DNA of 64,000 nt from Bacillus sp. es.034 (lineage in GTDB: Bacteria; Bacillota; Bacilli; Bacillales; Bacillaceae_B): positions 2,020,001 to 2,084,000 of the forward strand of contig NZ_PDIY01000001.1 of NCBI RefSeq assembly GCF_002563655.1, in the 5' to 3' direction. The translations under genes were made by a program, and so were the position numbers. The notes beneath the pieces are model-generated. The model saw only the letters and a list, made by a program, of their open reading frames with translations. It was not told the DNA's origin and did not search any database. Below, piece by piece: positions 1-8,823 of the stretch (position 1 is the stretch's first letter; every line of letters starts with the position of its first letter).

Positions 1-1181
1 AAGGCTACGTCAGCACCATCGAACGCGTCGGAACGATCCGCATCGAACAGAAGAAGAAAGAAAATATCGAAAAGCTCACCTACGCAGAAGTGGTCAACAT
101 CATTGATGGACAAGTACTCGGTGGAAGATCCGGCCTGCATAAAATGCTCAACAAGTTTGTCATTGGAGCCATGAAGCTTGAAGCCATGATGAGATACACG
201 GAAGCCGGAAACCTCTTGATCATCGGGAACCGGACCCAGGCCCAGGAACATGCATTGCGTGCAGGGGCTGCCGTTCTAATCACCGGGGGATTTGATGCAG
301 ACGAAGACGTCAAGAAGCTCGCAGATGAACTCGAACTCCCGATCATCTCCACTTCCTATGACACCTTTACCGTCGCCACTATGATCAACCGGGCCATTTA
401 CGATCAGCTCATAAAAAAAGAGATCGTGTTAGTGGAAGACATTTTAACCAAAGTGGATGATACGATTTATCTGCATTTGGATGACACGTTGGAAGAATGG
501 TTCGAAAAGAATCAGTACACTTTCCACAGCCGTTTCCCTGTCGTGGACAGAAACCTGAAAGTCCATGGCATGGTGACTTCTAAAGACGTCATGGGCCAGG
601 AAAAGTATGCAGGCATCGATAAGATCATGACGAAGCAGCCAATCACGGTCAGCCCGAATACGAGTGTCGCATCCGCCGCCCATATCATGATCTGGGAAGG
701 GATCGAATTACTTCCCGTCGTCAATGAACAGAACAAGCTGCAGGGGATCATCAGCCGTCAGGACGTTTTGAAAGCACTGCAAATGATCCAGCGTCAGCCG
801 CAGGTCGGGGAGACGATCGATGACCTCATTTCAAACGCAGTAGAAGTAGTCGGGGAGAAGAAAGACAACAAAGAAATCTACCAATTTGCCGTCACACCGC
901 AGATGACAACGGGAATCGGAACGCTTTCCTATGGTGTATTCACCACCTTAATGACAGAAGCCGCCAACCGTGCACTGAAGCCGTACAAAAAAGGCGACCT
1001 CGTCATCGAAAACATGACTATTTACTTTATCAAGCCTGTCCAAATGGAAAGCATACTCGAAATCCATCCAAAGGTACTCGACGTCGGGAGGAAATTTGGT
1101 AAAGTGGATGTAGAGGTATATAACGAAGGGGTATTAATGGGGAAATCCCTGATGATTTGTCAGCTGATCGACAGGCATTAA
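1..1181 (+). CDS. ytoI: YtoI-like CBS/DRTGG domain protein (5' end missing)
   Basis: The frame is open from base 3, so the start lies left of the window; about 393 residues are visible. Domains in order: a DRTGG-type region (about bases 70-440), a CBS pair (about 510-800, with repeated FPVVD / LPVVNE cores each followed by a GMVTSKDV or GIISRQDV tail), and a C-terminal hot-dog thioesterase-like part (about 880-1170). That order is the one in Bacillus YtoI. CBS pairs usually bind adenine nucleotides; the cellular role of YtoI is not established. It is followed by ytpI (convergent) and nrnA, as in B. subtilis, which supports the assignment. Confidence 0.9.
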   Translation, partial: GYVSTIERVGTIRIEQKKKENIEKLTYAEVVNIIDGQVLGGRSGLHKMLNKFVIGAMKLEAMMRYTEAGNLLIIGNRTQAQEHALRAGAAVLITGGFDADEDVKKLADELELPIISTSYDTFTVATMINRAIYDQLIKKEIVLVEDILTKVDDTIYLHLDDTLEEWFEKNQYTFHSRFPVVDRNLKVHGMVTSKDVMGQEKYAGIDKIMTKQPITVSPNTSVASAAHIMIWEGIELLPVVNEQNKLQGIISRQDVLKALQMIQRQPQVGETIDDLISNAVEVVGEKKDNKEIYQFAVTPQMTTGIGTLSYGVFTTLMTEAANRALKPYKKGDLVIENMTIYFIKPVQMESILEIHPKVLDVGRKFGKVDVEVYNEGVLMGKSLMICQLIDRH

Positions 1182-1191
1182 TCCGTAAAAA

Positions 1192-1217
1192 AAAGACTAG
1201 ATTGGGTTCTAGTCTTT
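1192..1217. terminator. Bidirectional terminator between ytoI and ytpI
   Basis: A perfect 10-bp inverted repeat, AAAGACTAGA and TCTAGTCTTT, with a 6-nt loop lies between two convergent genes. It has A-tract and T-tract flanks and so can stop transcription from both sides. Confidence 0.85.
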
Positions 1218-1225
1218 CAAATACC

Positions 1226-1546
1226 TTATTGGTTATCCAGTTCCTTAGCTTCCCTCTGTGCAAAAGGGAGCACATGCTTGTACATTTTATATCCAGCCCA
1301 GCAGCTTCCGAGTCCAATAAGGATGAAAAGCGCGCCGATGACATACGTCAGCGTACCAGGGAATAAAAACAGCTGATTGATCCCAAACAGGGCAACGAAC
1401 AGCCCAAGGGCAATGCTTGCTTTAGCCGATAACCATTTCTTTTCCATCGGTCGTCGTGTCCGCACTTGTCTTATTTTATAAAAGACATAGAACGTGAACG
1501 TGACGACGATCAGTAATGCGAGAAAATACATAGTTTTGTCCTCCAT
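1226..1546 (-). CDS. ytpI: YtpI-like membrane protein
   Basis: A 106-residue protein with three hydrophobic stretches (about residues 5-22, 42-58 and 63-83) and a conserved SAKAS...GLNQ-like core (here SAKASIALGLFVALFGINQ), as in Bacillus YtpI. Function is unknown and it should sit in the cell membrane. The ATG at 1546 is preferred over the one at 1555 because the GAGAG ribosome site lies about 9 nt from 1546 but directly abuts 1555. It is convergent with ytoI and divergent from nrnA. Confidence 0.85.
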   Translation of the reverse strand: MEDKTMYFLALLIVVTFTFYVFYKIRQVRTRRPMEKKWLSAKASIALGLFVALFGINQLFLFPGTLTYVIGALFILIGLGSCWAGYKMYKHVLPFAQREAKELDNQ

Positions 1547-1624
1547 CGTTGACATCTCTCGCTACTATTTTACAGATAACGGAGCAGAATGCCAAATATA
1601 AATTCCAACACAAAGGAGATTCTC

Positions 1625-2566
1625 ATGAAAGAACAAATCCTGAACCTTATCAAACAATATGAAACGATCATTGTACATAGACATGTCCGCCCCGACCCGG
1701 ATGCATACGGATCCCAGGGAGGACTCGTGGAAATGCTGAAAGCCTCTTTCCCTGAGAAAAACATTTATGCCGTCGGAAAAGAAGAGGAAACCCTTCATTA
1801 CTTAAAGCGTCTCGATGTTATCGAAGATTCCGTATTCGAAGGGGCCCTGATCATTGTCTGCGATACGGCCAACGAAGAACGGATCTGTGACCGACGCTAC
1901 AAACTCGGTGACAAGCTTGTGAAGATCGATCACCATCCAAACGAGGATGCATACGGAGATCACCTCTGGATTGATACCACAGCGAGTTCCGTCAGTGAAA
2001 TGATTTATGAATTTTATCAGTTCGGAAAAGACAAAGGATTGACATTGCCTGATTCAGGGGCACGACTCCTGTTTGCAGGGATTGTCGGCGATACGGGAAG
2101 ATTCCTGTATCCAAGTACTACTCAGAAGACGTTTGACATTGCGGGTGAGTTGATCCGATATGATTTTGACCGGAACGAATTATTCAATAAAATGTATGAA
2201 GTCGATTCCAACGTCACGAAGCTTAACGGATATGTGCTGCAAAACTTCGAGATGGATGGGGATGGCTGCGGGATGATGGTCATGACGAAGGATATCCTCG
2301 AAGAGCACGCCGTCGTACCATCTGAAGCTTCCCTTCTTGTCAGTACATTGGGGAATGTAAAAGGCATGAAAGCATGGGTCTTCTTTATTGAAGAACATGA
2401 TCAAATCAGGGTTCGTCTTCGCTCGAAGGGTCCTGTCATCAACACCATCGCCAAGAAATACAACGGCGGCGGACATCCCCTGGCTGCAGGGGCGTCCATT
2501 TATTCATGGGGAGAGAAAGAAGAAGTGATGAAGGATCTACGGGAAGTGTGCAGGAATCATCAATAG
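1625..2566 (+). CDS. nrnA: NrnA bifunctional oligoribonuclease / pAp phosphatase
   Basis: A 313-residue cytoplasmic DHH-family phosphoesterase. The family degrades very short RNA oligomers (nanoRNA) and hydrolyses pAp from sulfur metabolism. Visible motifs: RPDPDAYGS near residues 22-30, the CDTANEER acid site, IDHHPNED (the DHH triad) and the C-terminal DHHA1 motif GGGHPLAAGA. Length matches the family (about 313). The start at 1625 has AAGGAGA eight nt upstream; the longer frame from 1589 lacks a ribosome site. A terminator follows directly. In B. subtilis ytrI follows here, whereas this genome has the TOMM locus. Confidence 0.93.
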   Translation: MKEQILNLIKQYETIIVHRHVRPDPDAYGSQGGLVEMLKASFPEKNIYAVGKEEETLHYLKRLDVIEDSVFEGALIIVCDTANEERICDRRYKLGDKLVKIDHHPNEDAYGDHLWIDTTASSVSEMIYEFYQFGKDKGLTLPDSGARLLFAGIVGDTGRFLYPSTTQKTFDIAGELIRYDFDRNELFNKMYEVDSNVTKLNGYVLQNFEMDGDGCGMMVMTKDILEEHAVVPSEASLLVSTLGNVKGMKAWVFFIEEHDQIRVRLRSKGPVINTIAKKYNGGGHPLAAGASIYSWGEKEEVMKDLREVCRNHQ

Positions 2567-2577
2567 GTTTTATGAAG

Positions 2578-2602
2578 AGTCGGCGGATGCCGGCTTTTTT
2601 TT
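2578..2602 (+). terminator. Terminator of nrnA
   Basis: AGTCGGC/GCCGGCT stem with a 4-nt loop followed by eight T, 12 nt after the nrnA stop codon. Confidence 0.9.
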
Positions 2603-2772
2603 GTGCAAAAATAATCAATCCCAATCTAGGCTTCTTCACCAGTCACAACACCCAGCAACCGAACATAAATTATTGAGGATGATTCACATTTATTGTGCTT
2701 TTGCCTAATAGAAACTCCATGTCAATTCGTTACGAAAGCCTTATGGTACTTTTTTTGGGAGGTAATGAGGAT

Positions 2773-3036
2773 ATGAATAATTTTCATAATGAACTTCAGA
2801 ATTTGAATGTAGGTGATTTCCAGGCAACACAGCCCGTTTCCTGGGATCAGAATATGTATGATCCGAATGACGAACGACTTTTTTTTGGAGGCTGTTTCGG
2901 TTTTGGATTCGCATGCTTCTTTAGCTGCTTCGGGTGTGGTGGATGCTTCCGTTGCGGTGGTTGCGGAGGATGCTTCCGCTGTGGTGGAGGAGGACGATGT
3001 GGCGGTTGCGGCAGATGCGGACGCTGCGGTCGTTAA
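2773..3036 (+). CDS. TOMM precursor peptide, heterocycloanthracin/sonorensin type
   Basis: An 87-residue precursor. The first about 40 residues are an acidic, Asn/Gln-rich leader (MNNFHNELQNLNVGDFQ...). From about residue 38 comes a core of FGGCFGFGFACFFSCFG followed by repeated CGGC / CFRC / CGRC units. The core has 13 Cys, one Ser and no Thr, so nearly all azoles would be thiazoles. The tail is Arg-rich (CGRCGRCGR). CxxC spacing and the downstream enzymes match the heterocycloanthracin/sonorensin family of thiazole-containing bacteriocins. The ATG at 2773 has GGGAGGT upstream; an upstream in-frame start at 2695 would add a non-leader-like segment. A terminator-like hairpin separates it from the enzyme genes. 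Confidence 0.9.
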   Translation: MNNFHNELQNLNVGDFQATQPVSWDQNMYDPNDERLFFGGCFGFGFACFFSCFGCGGCFRCGGCGGCFRCGGGGRCGGCGRCGRCGR

Positions 3037-3057
3037 GGAAAATATCGGTTTCAAACG

Positions 3058-3093
3058 GATCCCTGCGAGTGTGCAGGGGTCTTTATTTTATAC
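3058..3093 (+). terminator. Attenuator-like hairpin after the TOMM precursor
   Basis: GATCCCTGC/GCAGGGGTC (one G-T pair) with a short loop, followed by a T-rich stretch. It lies 21 nt after the precursor stop and before the maturation genes. Partial termination here would give more precursor than enzyme transcript, a common arrangement in peptide loci; the effect is inferred. Confidence 0.65.
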
Positions 3094-3173
3094 ATAAGGG
3101 ACAAATTGAAGTTCATACGATGATAATGACAGCCAAATTACAAGTAAGATTAGCGGGGGTTAGGAGGAGCGCT

Positions 3174-5081
3174 ATGGAAAAATTGAACCCTTCTATGCGT
3201 TTAAAAGTGAAGAGGGATACGTTTTACCTCCCAGATCGGGACAGCGGTGTGTATTTCCGAAATAACCTATGCTCTTTCCGTATGGAGGGAAGCGGCATTG
3301 ATCAATGGGTGGAGAAGCTCTTGCCGATGTTCAATGGGGAGTACTCCCTTGAATATTTGACAAACGGACTGCCTGAACCTTATCAAAATAGGGTCATGGA
3401 AATAGCAGAGGTGTTGCTTAAGAATGGATTTGTTCGGGACGTAAGCAGGGACCTGCCACATGACCTGCCTCGACACGCAGTGAAAAAATTCGCATCACAG
3501 ATTGAGTTCGTCGATAGTTTGGCAGACTCAGGTGCTTCACGGTTTGAAACCTATCGTCATGGGAACGTCCTGGCAGTTGGGTCTGGTCCTCTTCTGACTT
3601 CATTGGTTTCATCACTTATTGAATCCGGCTTGGCGAAGGTGCAGGTGCTTGTGACCGATGAGGTACCTACGAACAGAAAGCGGCTCGTTGAACTTGTGGA
3701 CCATGCCCGTAAAAACGATTTCGAGGTAGAGCTTCATGAAGTGGGATTCAGTGAATCCGGATGGCGGGAGACTATAAGGCCTTATGATTCGATTGTATAT
3801 GTAACTCAAAACGAAAACCTCGAGGAACTCGACCTTCTTCATGCCATTAGCAGGGCAGATCAAAAGCTGTTGATTCCGGCGATTTGTCACAAGCAAAAGT
3901 GTATCGCAGGACCTATCATACATCCTGATTCCGAGGCGGGATGGGAATCTGCATGGAGGCGTCTCCACGGGACTGCCTTGCGAAAACAAGGGGAGTGTCA
4001 TGCTGAGTCGGCGGTGCCTGGTGCGATGATTGCGAACATGATTACATTTGAACTATTCAAAGAGATGACAGGAGTAACAAAACCGGATCAGCGAAACCGG
4101 CTCTTTCTACTGGATACCGAAACACTTGAAGGAAGCTGGCATTCCTTTTTACCACATCCCCTGGAAACAGGACTCGGGGCTGAACCTGTGCTGAATCTTG
4201 AAACCCGTCTGGACCAGGTGTCAGAAAGGTCTGATCCTGAAAAACTGCTGTATTTCTTCAGTTTGCTCACGTCCCAAGAAACAGGGATCTTTCATGTATG
4301 GCAGGAAGGGGATACGAAGCAGCTTCCGTTGGCTCAATGCCGTGTGCAGCCTGTTGACGGACGTTCTGAAGGTCCGGCAGAACTGTTGGATGCGGAGGTA
4401 TGCAGTGCTTTGACCCATGCAGAGGCACGTCGCGAAGCCGGGTTAAGGGGAATAGAGAGATACGCTTCAAGGCTGGGAAGCATGATGGTCCCACGTGATA
4501 CTGGTGAACCCATGGCGGTCTCTACAGGGGTGACGTTTGCAGAATGCGTGGGCCGCGGTCTACAGAGTTGTTTGACGGATGAGTTGAGAAAAAGGGAATC
4601 CGTTCAAAAGAACATCATTTCTCGTCTTGAACTAGAGGCGGTGGAAGATGAAACATGCCGTTTTTATCTAAAGGCACTGACCACCATGCAAAAGGAAACT
4701 GACATCGGATTAGGGGAAGATCTGCATGGATTTCCGGTTGTTTATGCTCGGGGAAGAGATGGCTGGTACGGAAATACAGGTTTCACGATCACTATGGCGC
4801 TGAGGAACTCTCTGCAGCAAGCACTCTTTCAAGCCCAGAACGGGACGGATGCATTCGAGGCACATCCTGTTGCCGTTGCTTTGGAGAAAGATAATGTACA
4901 GAGAATCATCATTCCGGAGGGAGAAGATCGGATCGAGTCTTATCATCTGAAAGAAGCTCTTAACACTTTGAAAGTGAATCAGAAACAGGTAACGGTGTAT
5001 GAACTGGCTATTGAACCTGTATTCAGACAGGAGTTGGAAGGTGTATTTGGTGTGCTGCTGCGAGAGGAGGAAGTGCAATGA
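3174..5081 (+). CDS. ThiF-like TOMM maturation protein (ocin-ThiF-like F protein)
   Basis: A 635-residue protein starting MEKLNPSMRLKVKRDTFYLP. A Rossmann/E1-like segment appears at about residues 120-160 (VLAVGSGPLLTSLVSSLIESG), as in the ocin_ThiF_like family. Work on the heterocycloanthracin system showed that this F protein binds the precursor leader and delivers it to the cyclodehydratase. It lacks an obvious complete adenylation site, so a binding rather than catalytic role is likely. The ATG at 3174 follows TAGGAGGAGC; the open frame extends upstream through the precursor gene but that part is a shadow. The stop overlaps the next gene by 4 nt (ATGA), which suggests coupling. Confidence 0.88.
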   Translation: MEKLNPSMRLKVKRDTFYLPDRDSGVYFRNNLCSFRMEGSGIDQWVEKLLPMFNGEYSLEYLTNGLPEPYQNRVMEIAEVLLKNGFVRDVSRDLPHDLPRHAVKKFASQIEFVDSLADSGASRFETYRHGNVLAVGSGPLLTSLVSSLIESGLAKVQVLVTDEVPTNRKRLVELVDHARKNDFEVELHEVGFSESGWRETIRPYDSIVYVTQNENLEELDLLHAISRADQKLLIPAICHKQKCIAGPIIHPDSEAGWESAWRRLHGTALRKQGECHAESAVPGAMIANMITFELFKEMTGVTKPDQRNRLFLLDTETLEGSWHSFLPHPLETGLGAEPVLNLETRLDQVSERSDPEKLLYFFSLLTSQETGIFHVWQEGDTKQLPLAQCRVQPVDGRSEGPAELLDAEVCSALTHAEARREAGLRGIERYASRLGSMMVPRDTGEPMAVSTGVTFAECVGRGLQSCLTDELRKRESVQKNIISRLELEAVEDETCRFYLKALTTMQKETDIGLGEDLHGFPVVYARGRDGWYGNTGFTITMALRNSLQQALFQAQNGTDAFEAHPVAVALEKDNVQRIIIPEGEDRIESYHLKEALNTLKVNQKQVTVYELAIEPVFRQELEGVFGVLLREEEVQ

Positions 5082-7018
5082 ATTCTTTCGTAGTGATCGT
5101 GGGGGAGGGAATGCTTTCGGACCGTGTCTGTGCGCAATTGTCAGCCCGGTATCCCGTTTTTAGGCAAAAGACCATTGAAACGAGCTTCCCGGCAAATACA
5201 GCTTTAGTACTGGTGTTGGATGATGCATGGAATCCAGCTGTCCATCAAATGGCAGAAGAAGTGATGAGGGGGACGCAGGTTCCATGGCTGAGAGGCTTCG
5301 TCTCGTTTGGAGAGGGGGTCATCGGACCACTGGTTCAGCCCGACACACCGGGATGCTCCCAATGTGCCGATCTGAGACGTCTCCTTGGAGGAAAGGAACG
5401 GCATGAGATGCGGGAGGTGCAGGGGAAACTCGCTGAAATAGGTGGAATGACAAAAGATCCGTGGGCTTCGAATATCGGATTATCCCATATGGCTCACATC
5501 ATCACTGCAGAAGCTTACCGGGTCCTCGAAGGTGCAAAGCCCCATTCCCATGGGCGGGTGTGTTTGACCGAATTGAAAACATTGAACAGTTCCTGGCACT
5601 CGTTCGTACCAGATTCGTTATGTCCGAATTGTAGCCAGGTGCCAGACGATTCGGCGGAACTAGCCCGTGTTACCCTCAACCCCAGCCCGAAAATCCGTGC
5701 CGATAGTTTCAGATGTACTCCTTTGGATGAATTGAAATCAGTTCTTGTAAACGATTATCTGGATAACCGTACCGGACTTTTTAACAGCAAGATGTATGAC
5801 CTGGTGACGCCTTTTGCCGATGCGAGCGTCAATATGCCGATGTTCTCCGGGGATGAAGGGACGGCGGGACGGACTCAAGCTTACTCAGACAGCGAGCTGA
5901 CGGCCATCCTTGAAGGATTGGAACGTCACTGCGGATTGGAGGCACGGGGCAAACGGACGGTTGTTCATGAAAGCTACCGACAGTTGTCAGCACATGCATT
6001 GAATCCATTAGAGGTCGGCGTGCACAACGATGAACAGTATGTCATGCCTGGTTTCCCTTTCGAAAAGTTTGATCCTGATAGGAAAATCGACTGGGTGTGG
6101 GGATACTCACTCATGGAAGAGCGGTCGATTCTTGTCCCAGAGCTCCTTGCTTACTACAGTCTGGGGTGCGGATCCTCCGGTTTTGTCTATGAAACGTCCA
6201 ACGGCTGTGCCCTTGGGGGAAGCAGAGAGGAAGCGATTTTCTACGGAATCATGGAGGTCGTCGAACGGGACTCTTTCCTAATGACCTGGTATGCAGAACT
6301 GGGTCTTTCTCGTCTCGATCCTTTTACATCAGAGGACGAGGAACTGCAGCTAATGATCGAACGGATGCGGGCCGTCGCAGGGTATGATCTTTATTTATAT
6401 AACTCCACCATGGAGCACGGAATCCCAAGTGTTTTTGCCATGGCTAAGAACAGGAAGGATACCGGGTTGAATCTTATACTCGCCGCAGGTGCCCATCTGG
6501 ATCCAGTACGAGCGGCAAAGAGCGCGATACAGGAACTCGCCGGGATGATGCTGAATCTCGATGAGAAATTGGAAAAGAACAGAGCGAACTATGAAAAGAT
6601 GCTTTACGATGATTCACTCGTAAGGCAGATGGATGATCACGGCATGCTGTACGGACTGCCCCAGGCTGAGGAACGTTTCAGCTTTTTACAGGATCGTCCT
6701 CTGAGAAGTTTCCAGGAGGAGTTCAAATGGAATTCCCGTCATGCGGATCTGACGGATGACCTGAAGGATATTCTTGAAAGATTCCGAAGCCGGAACCTTG
6801 ATGTCATCGTTGTGGACCAAACCGCACCAGAACTTGAAAAGAACGGACTATACTGCGTGAAAGTCCTGATTCCCGGCATGCTTCCCATGACATTCGGGCA
6901 TCATCTCACCCGACTGACAGGATTGGAAAGGGTCCTGAACGTACCGGCGGAACTGGGATATAGGGACCGGCCATTGACATTTGATGAACTCAATAAAAAA
7001 CCGCATCCGTTTCCTTAA
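5078..7018 (+). CDS. TOMM cyclodehydratase, fused E1-like/YcaO protein
   Basis: A 646-residue fusion. The N-terminal E1-like part has two CxxC pairs (C93/C96 and C182/C185), which fit the structural zinc site of TOMM cyclodehydratases. The C-terminal part from about residue 230 is a YcaO domain, which uses ATP to close Cys (or Ser/Thr) side chains on the backbone and form azolines. The chain ends PHPFP, the proline-rich C-terminus that YcaO cyclodehydratases need for activity. It overlaps the ThiF-like gene upstream and is followed 18 nt later by the dehydrogenase, so the three enzymes are probably one transcript. Confidence 0.93.
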   Translation: MNSFVVIVGEGMLSDRVCAQLSARYPVFRQKTIETSFPANTALVLVLDDAWNPAVHQMAEEVMRGTQVPWLRGFVSFGEGVIGPLVQPDTPGCSQCADLRRLLGGKERHEMREVQGKLAEIGGMTKDPWASNIGLSHMAHIITAEAYRVLEGAKPHSHGRVCLTELKTLNSSWHSFVPDSLCPNCSQVPDDSAELARVTLNPSPKIRADSFRCTPLDELKSVLVNDYLDNRTGLFNSKMYDLVTPFADASVNMPMFSGDEGTAGRTQAYSDSELTAILEGLERHCGLEARGKRTVVHESYRQLSAHALNPLEVGVHNDEQYVMPGFPFEKFDPDRKIDWVWGYSLMEERSILVPELLAYYSLGCGSSGFVYETSNGCALGGSREEAIFYGIMEVVERDSFLMTWYAELGLSRLDPFTSEDEELQLMIERMRAVAGYDLYLYNSTMEHGIPSVFAMAKNRKDTGLNLILAAGAHLDPVRAAKSAIQELAGMMLNLDEKLEKNRANYEKMLYDDSLVRQMDDHGMLYGLPQAEERFSFLQDRPLRSFQEEFKWNSRHADLTDDLKDILERFRSRNLDVIVVDQTAPELEKNGLYCVKVLIPGMLPMTFGHHLTRLTGLERVLNVPAELGYRDRPLTFDELNKKPHPFP

Positions 7019-7036
7019 GCAGAGGAGGTGAGGAGG

Positions 7037-8605
7037 ATGAGTCTGGAAGAATTTCTGCACAATCTGCAATGTGATATCAACCGGGCCAATCAGCCAAACT
7101 GGGAAGTGGACTGGGAGGATGCGCCCCTTCCCTATAAGCTGTACCGGGGTTTGCCGGTTGTTCCATTGTCACTTGAAGTACCCTTGTCATTCACAAGAGA
7201 GCAGCCTCCGTTGAAACCCGATGTCGAAAGGATCGGTCATTTTCTCTGGTATGTCTACGGCATGTCCGGAGTAAGCCAGTCGGTGCATCCCGATGACTTC
7301 GGGGAGGAGTCGTATCCCATCCACTCCTATCGACGGTTTGCTCCATCCGGAGGGGCGCTGTATCCGAATGAACTCTATCTCTATTTGAAACTCGAGGATT
7401 TGCCCCAAGGAATCTATCATTATGATGCCGCCCACCACCGACTTGTCCTGCTCCGGGACGGGAATGTTGATTCGTACTTGGAACGGGCACTTGGCAATCG
7501 CTGCGAGATCTCGACATGTTTTGCCACTGCCTTCGTTTCGGTGAGATACTGGAAGAATTTTTTTAAATACAATAACTTCTCCTACCGGCTGCAGGGACTC
7601 GATGCCGGTGTTTTGATGGGGCAGCTCTTGGAAACATCCAAACGGTTCGGATTCGAGACAGGGGTGTATGCTCAATTTCTCGATTCTCCTATCAACCATT
7701 TGCTTGGACTGTCTGAGGGAGAGGAAAGCGTCTATTCCGTCATCCCGCTTTCGGTTGCTGCAACGAATTGGGGTGGCAGGGGGATGGAGCGGAAAGTCAC
7801 CGCTGAAGAATTATGCCGGGAGCTGCCAGCTATTTCTCTTACACATTATGAAAGATCTGAAAAGGTTCGAGAGTTTCCTAGGTTACTGGAGGTGAATGAA
7901 GCTTCTAAACTCGATTGTACCGGTGATTTTCAAAAGGTGGCAAAACAACCGGGTATGAGAGGGGGAGAAAAAGAAATCCATCTTCCGGAGATTGAATATT
8001 GTACGTATGATTTTGTGGAAGCTTGCCAAAAGCGCCATTCCCCTGAGATGGATTTTGTCATGGGGAAGGTCAGTCAGGAGCAGCTCGCGGTTTTATTAAA
8101 AAGGGCAACTCATTCATACTGGTTTAGAAGTGACCTAGACAACGTTTTTGACGGTAAAGAACCCCGTATTACCATATACGGCTGTTTGTATAACGTAGAA
8201 GGCATACCAAATGGCGCATACGCATATGACAGCGTCCGCCATTCACTAAGGGAAATCGGTACCGGGGATTATCGGCTCCAGCTGCAATCGGGGCTATCAC
8301 TGGATAACGTCAACTTGCTTCAGGTTCCGTTGTGCCTTCATATCACCGGGAACAAAGATTATTTCAAGGATTCTCTTGGATACAGAGGGTACAGGATCAT
8401 GCAGATGGAAGCGGGAATGCTTGTTCAGCGACTGCTCTTGTCTTCGGCTGCGGTCGGATTTGGGGGGCATCCGCTGCTTGGGTTTGATACAGCGGTGACG
8501 GATGGGATTTATAGGCTGGAAGCCGAGAACCTAACGAGCTTGATTCAGATTCCGATTGGACCATTTCGGGAAAAGGCTTGGTTGAGGGGGAGTTTGATGA
8601 GTTGA
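7037..8605 (+). CDS. SagB-type azoline dehydrogenase (duplicated nitroreductase fold)
   Basis: A 522-residue FMN-dependent oxidase of the SagB family that oxidises azolines to azoles, the last ring-forming step. Two nitroreductase-like modules are visible: one around residues 45-255 (SYRRFAPSGGALYPNELYLY...YRLQGLDAGVLMGQ) and a second around 340-520 (ITIYGCLYNVEGIPNGAYAYD...GYRIMQMEAGMLVQRLL). The ATG at 7037 lies 8 nt after AGGAGG; a GTG at 7028 inside the ribosome site is less likely. This is the last gene of the TOMM operon. No dedicated TOMM exporter or protease follows unless the ABC system at 9.6 kb serves it. Confidence 0.9.
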   Translation: MSLEEFLHNLQCDINRANQPNWEVDWEDAPLPYKLYRGLPVVPLSLEVPLSFTREQPPLKPDVERIGHFLWYVYGMSGVSQSVHPDDFGEESYPIHSYRRFAPSGGALYPNELYLYLKLEDLPQGIYHYDAAHHRLVLLRDGNVDSYLERALGNRCEISTCFATAFVSVRYWKNFFKYNNFSYRLQGLDAGVLMGQLLETSKRFGFETGVYAQFLDSPINHLLGLSEGEESVYSVIPLSVAATNWGGRGMERKVTAEELCRELPAISLTHYERSEKVREFPRLLEVNEASKLDCTGDFQKVAKQPGMRGGEKEIHLPEIEYCTYDFVEACQKRHSPEMDFVMGKVSQEQLAVLLKRATHSYWFRSDLDNVFDGKEPRITIYGCLYNVEGIPNGAYAYDSVRHSLREIGTGDYRLQLQSGLSLDNVNLLQVPLCLHITGNKDYFKDSLGYRGYRIMQMEAGMLVQRLLLSSAAVGFGGHPLLGFDTAVTDGIYRLEAENLTSLIQIPIGPFREKAWLRGSLMS

Positions 8606-8620
8606 AGAGAAGTGAGTTGC

Positions 8621-8682
8621 GGGGACAGGTCCATTGGCTCTTTGAATTGGTGCCGCGGTGCCTGTCCCCGTGGCTTTTTTAA
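8621..8682 (+). repeat. GGGGACAGG palindromic repeat copy 1, doubling as a terminator
   Basis: GGGGACAGG (8621-8629) pairs with CCTGTCCCC (8661-8669), followed by GTGGC and six T. A related sequence occurs at 15541-15600 with the same interior words (GGCTCTTTGAAT, CCGCGGTG); diverged forms lie at 41720 and 62621. It can act as the TOMM operon terminator. Confidence 0.75.
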
Positions 8683-8700
8683 AGGAAAATCATTCAAAAG

Positions 8701-8733
8701 GACGTCTCGTGGGCAGGCCATGAGACGTTTTTT
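8701..8733 (+). terminator. Second hairpin terminator downstream of the TOMM operon
   Basis: ACGTCTC/GAGACGT stem with a 13-nt loop and a run of six T. Confidence 0.75.
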
Positions 8734-8823
8734 ATGGACACAATTCCTGTTACGTAGAGGGATGATTTGACATTAACATGGTTTCAATGAATGATAAAGG
8801 TAATAACTTTGAGGGTGATTTAA

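Noticed and set aside
2722-3054. Minus-strand Ala/Ser/Thr-rich open frame over the TOMM precursor
   Set aside because: It is the mirror of the Cys/Gly-codon repeats of the precursor and has no ribosome site.
2934-3173. Upstream extension of the ThiF-like maturation protein
   Set aside because: It reads through the precursor core in another frame; the start at 3174 has a strong ribosome site and matches the family N-terminus.
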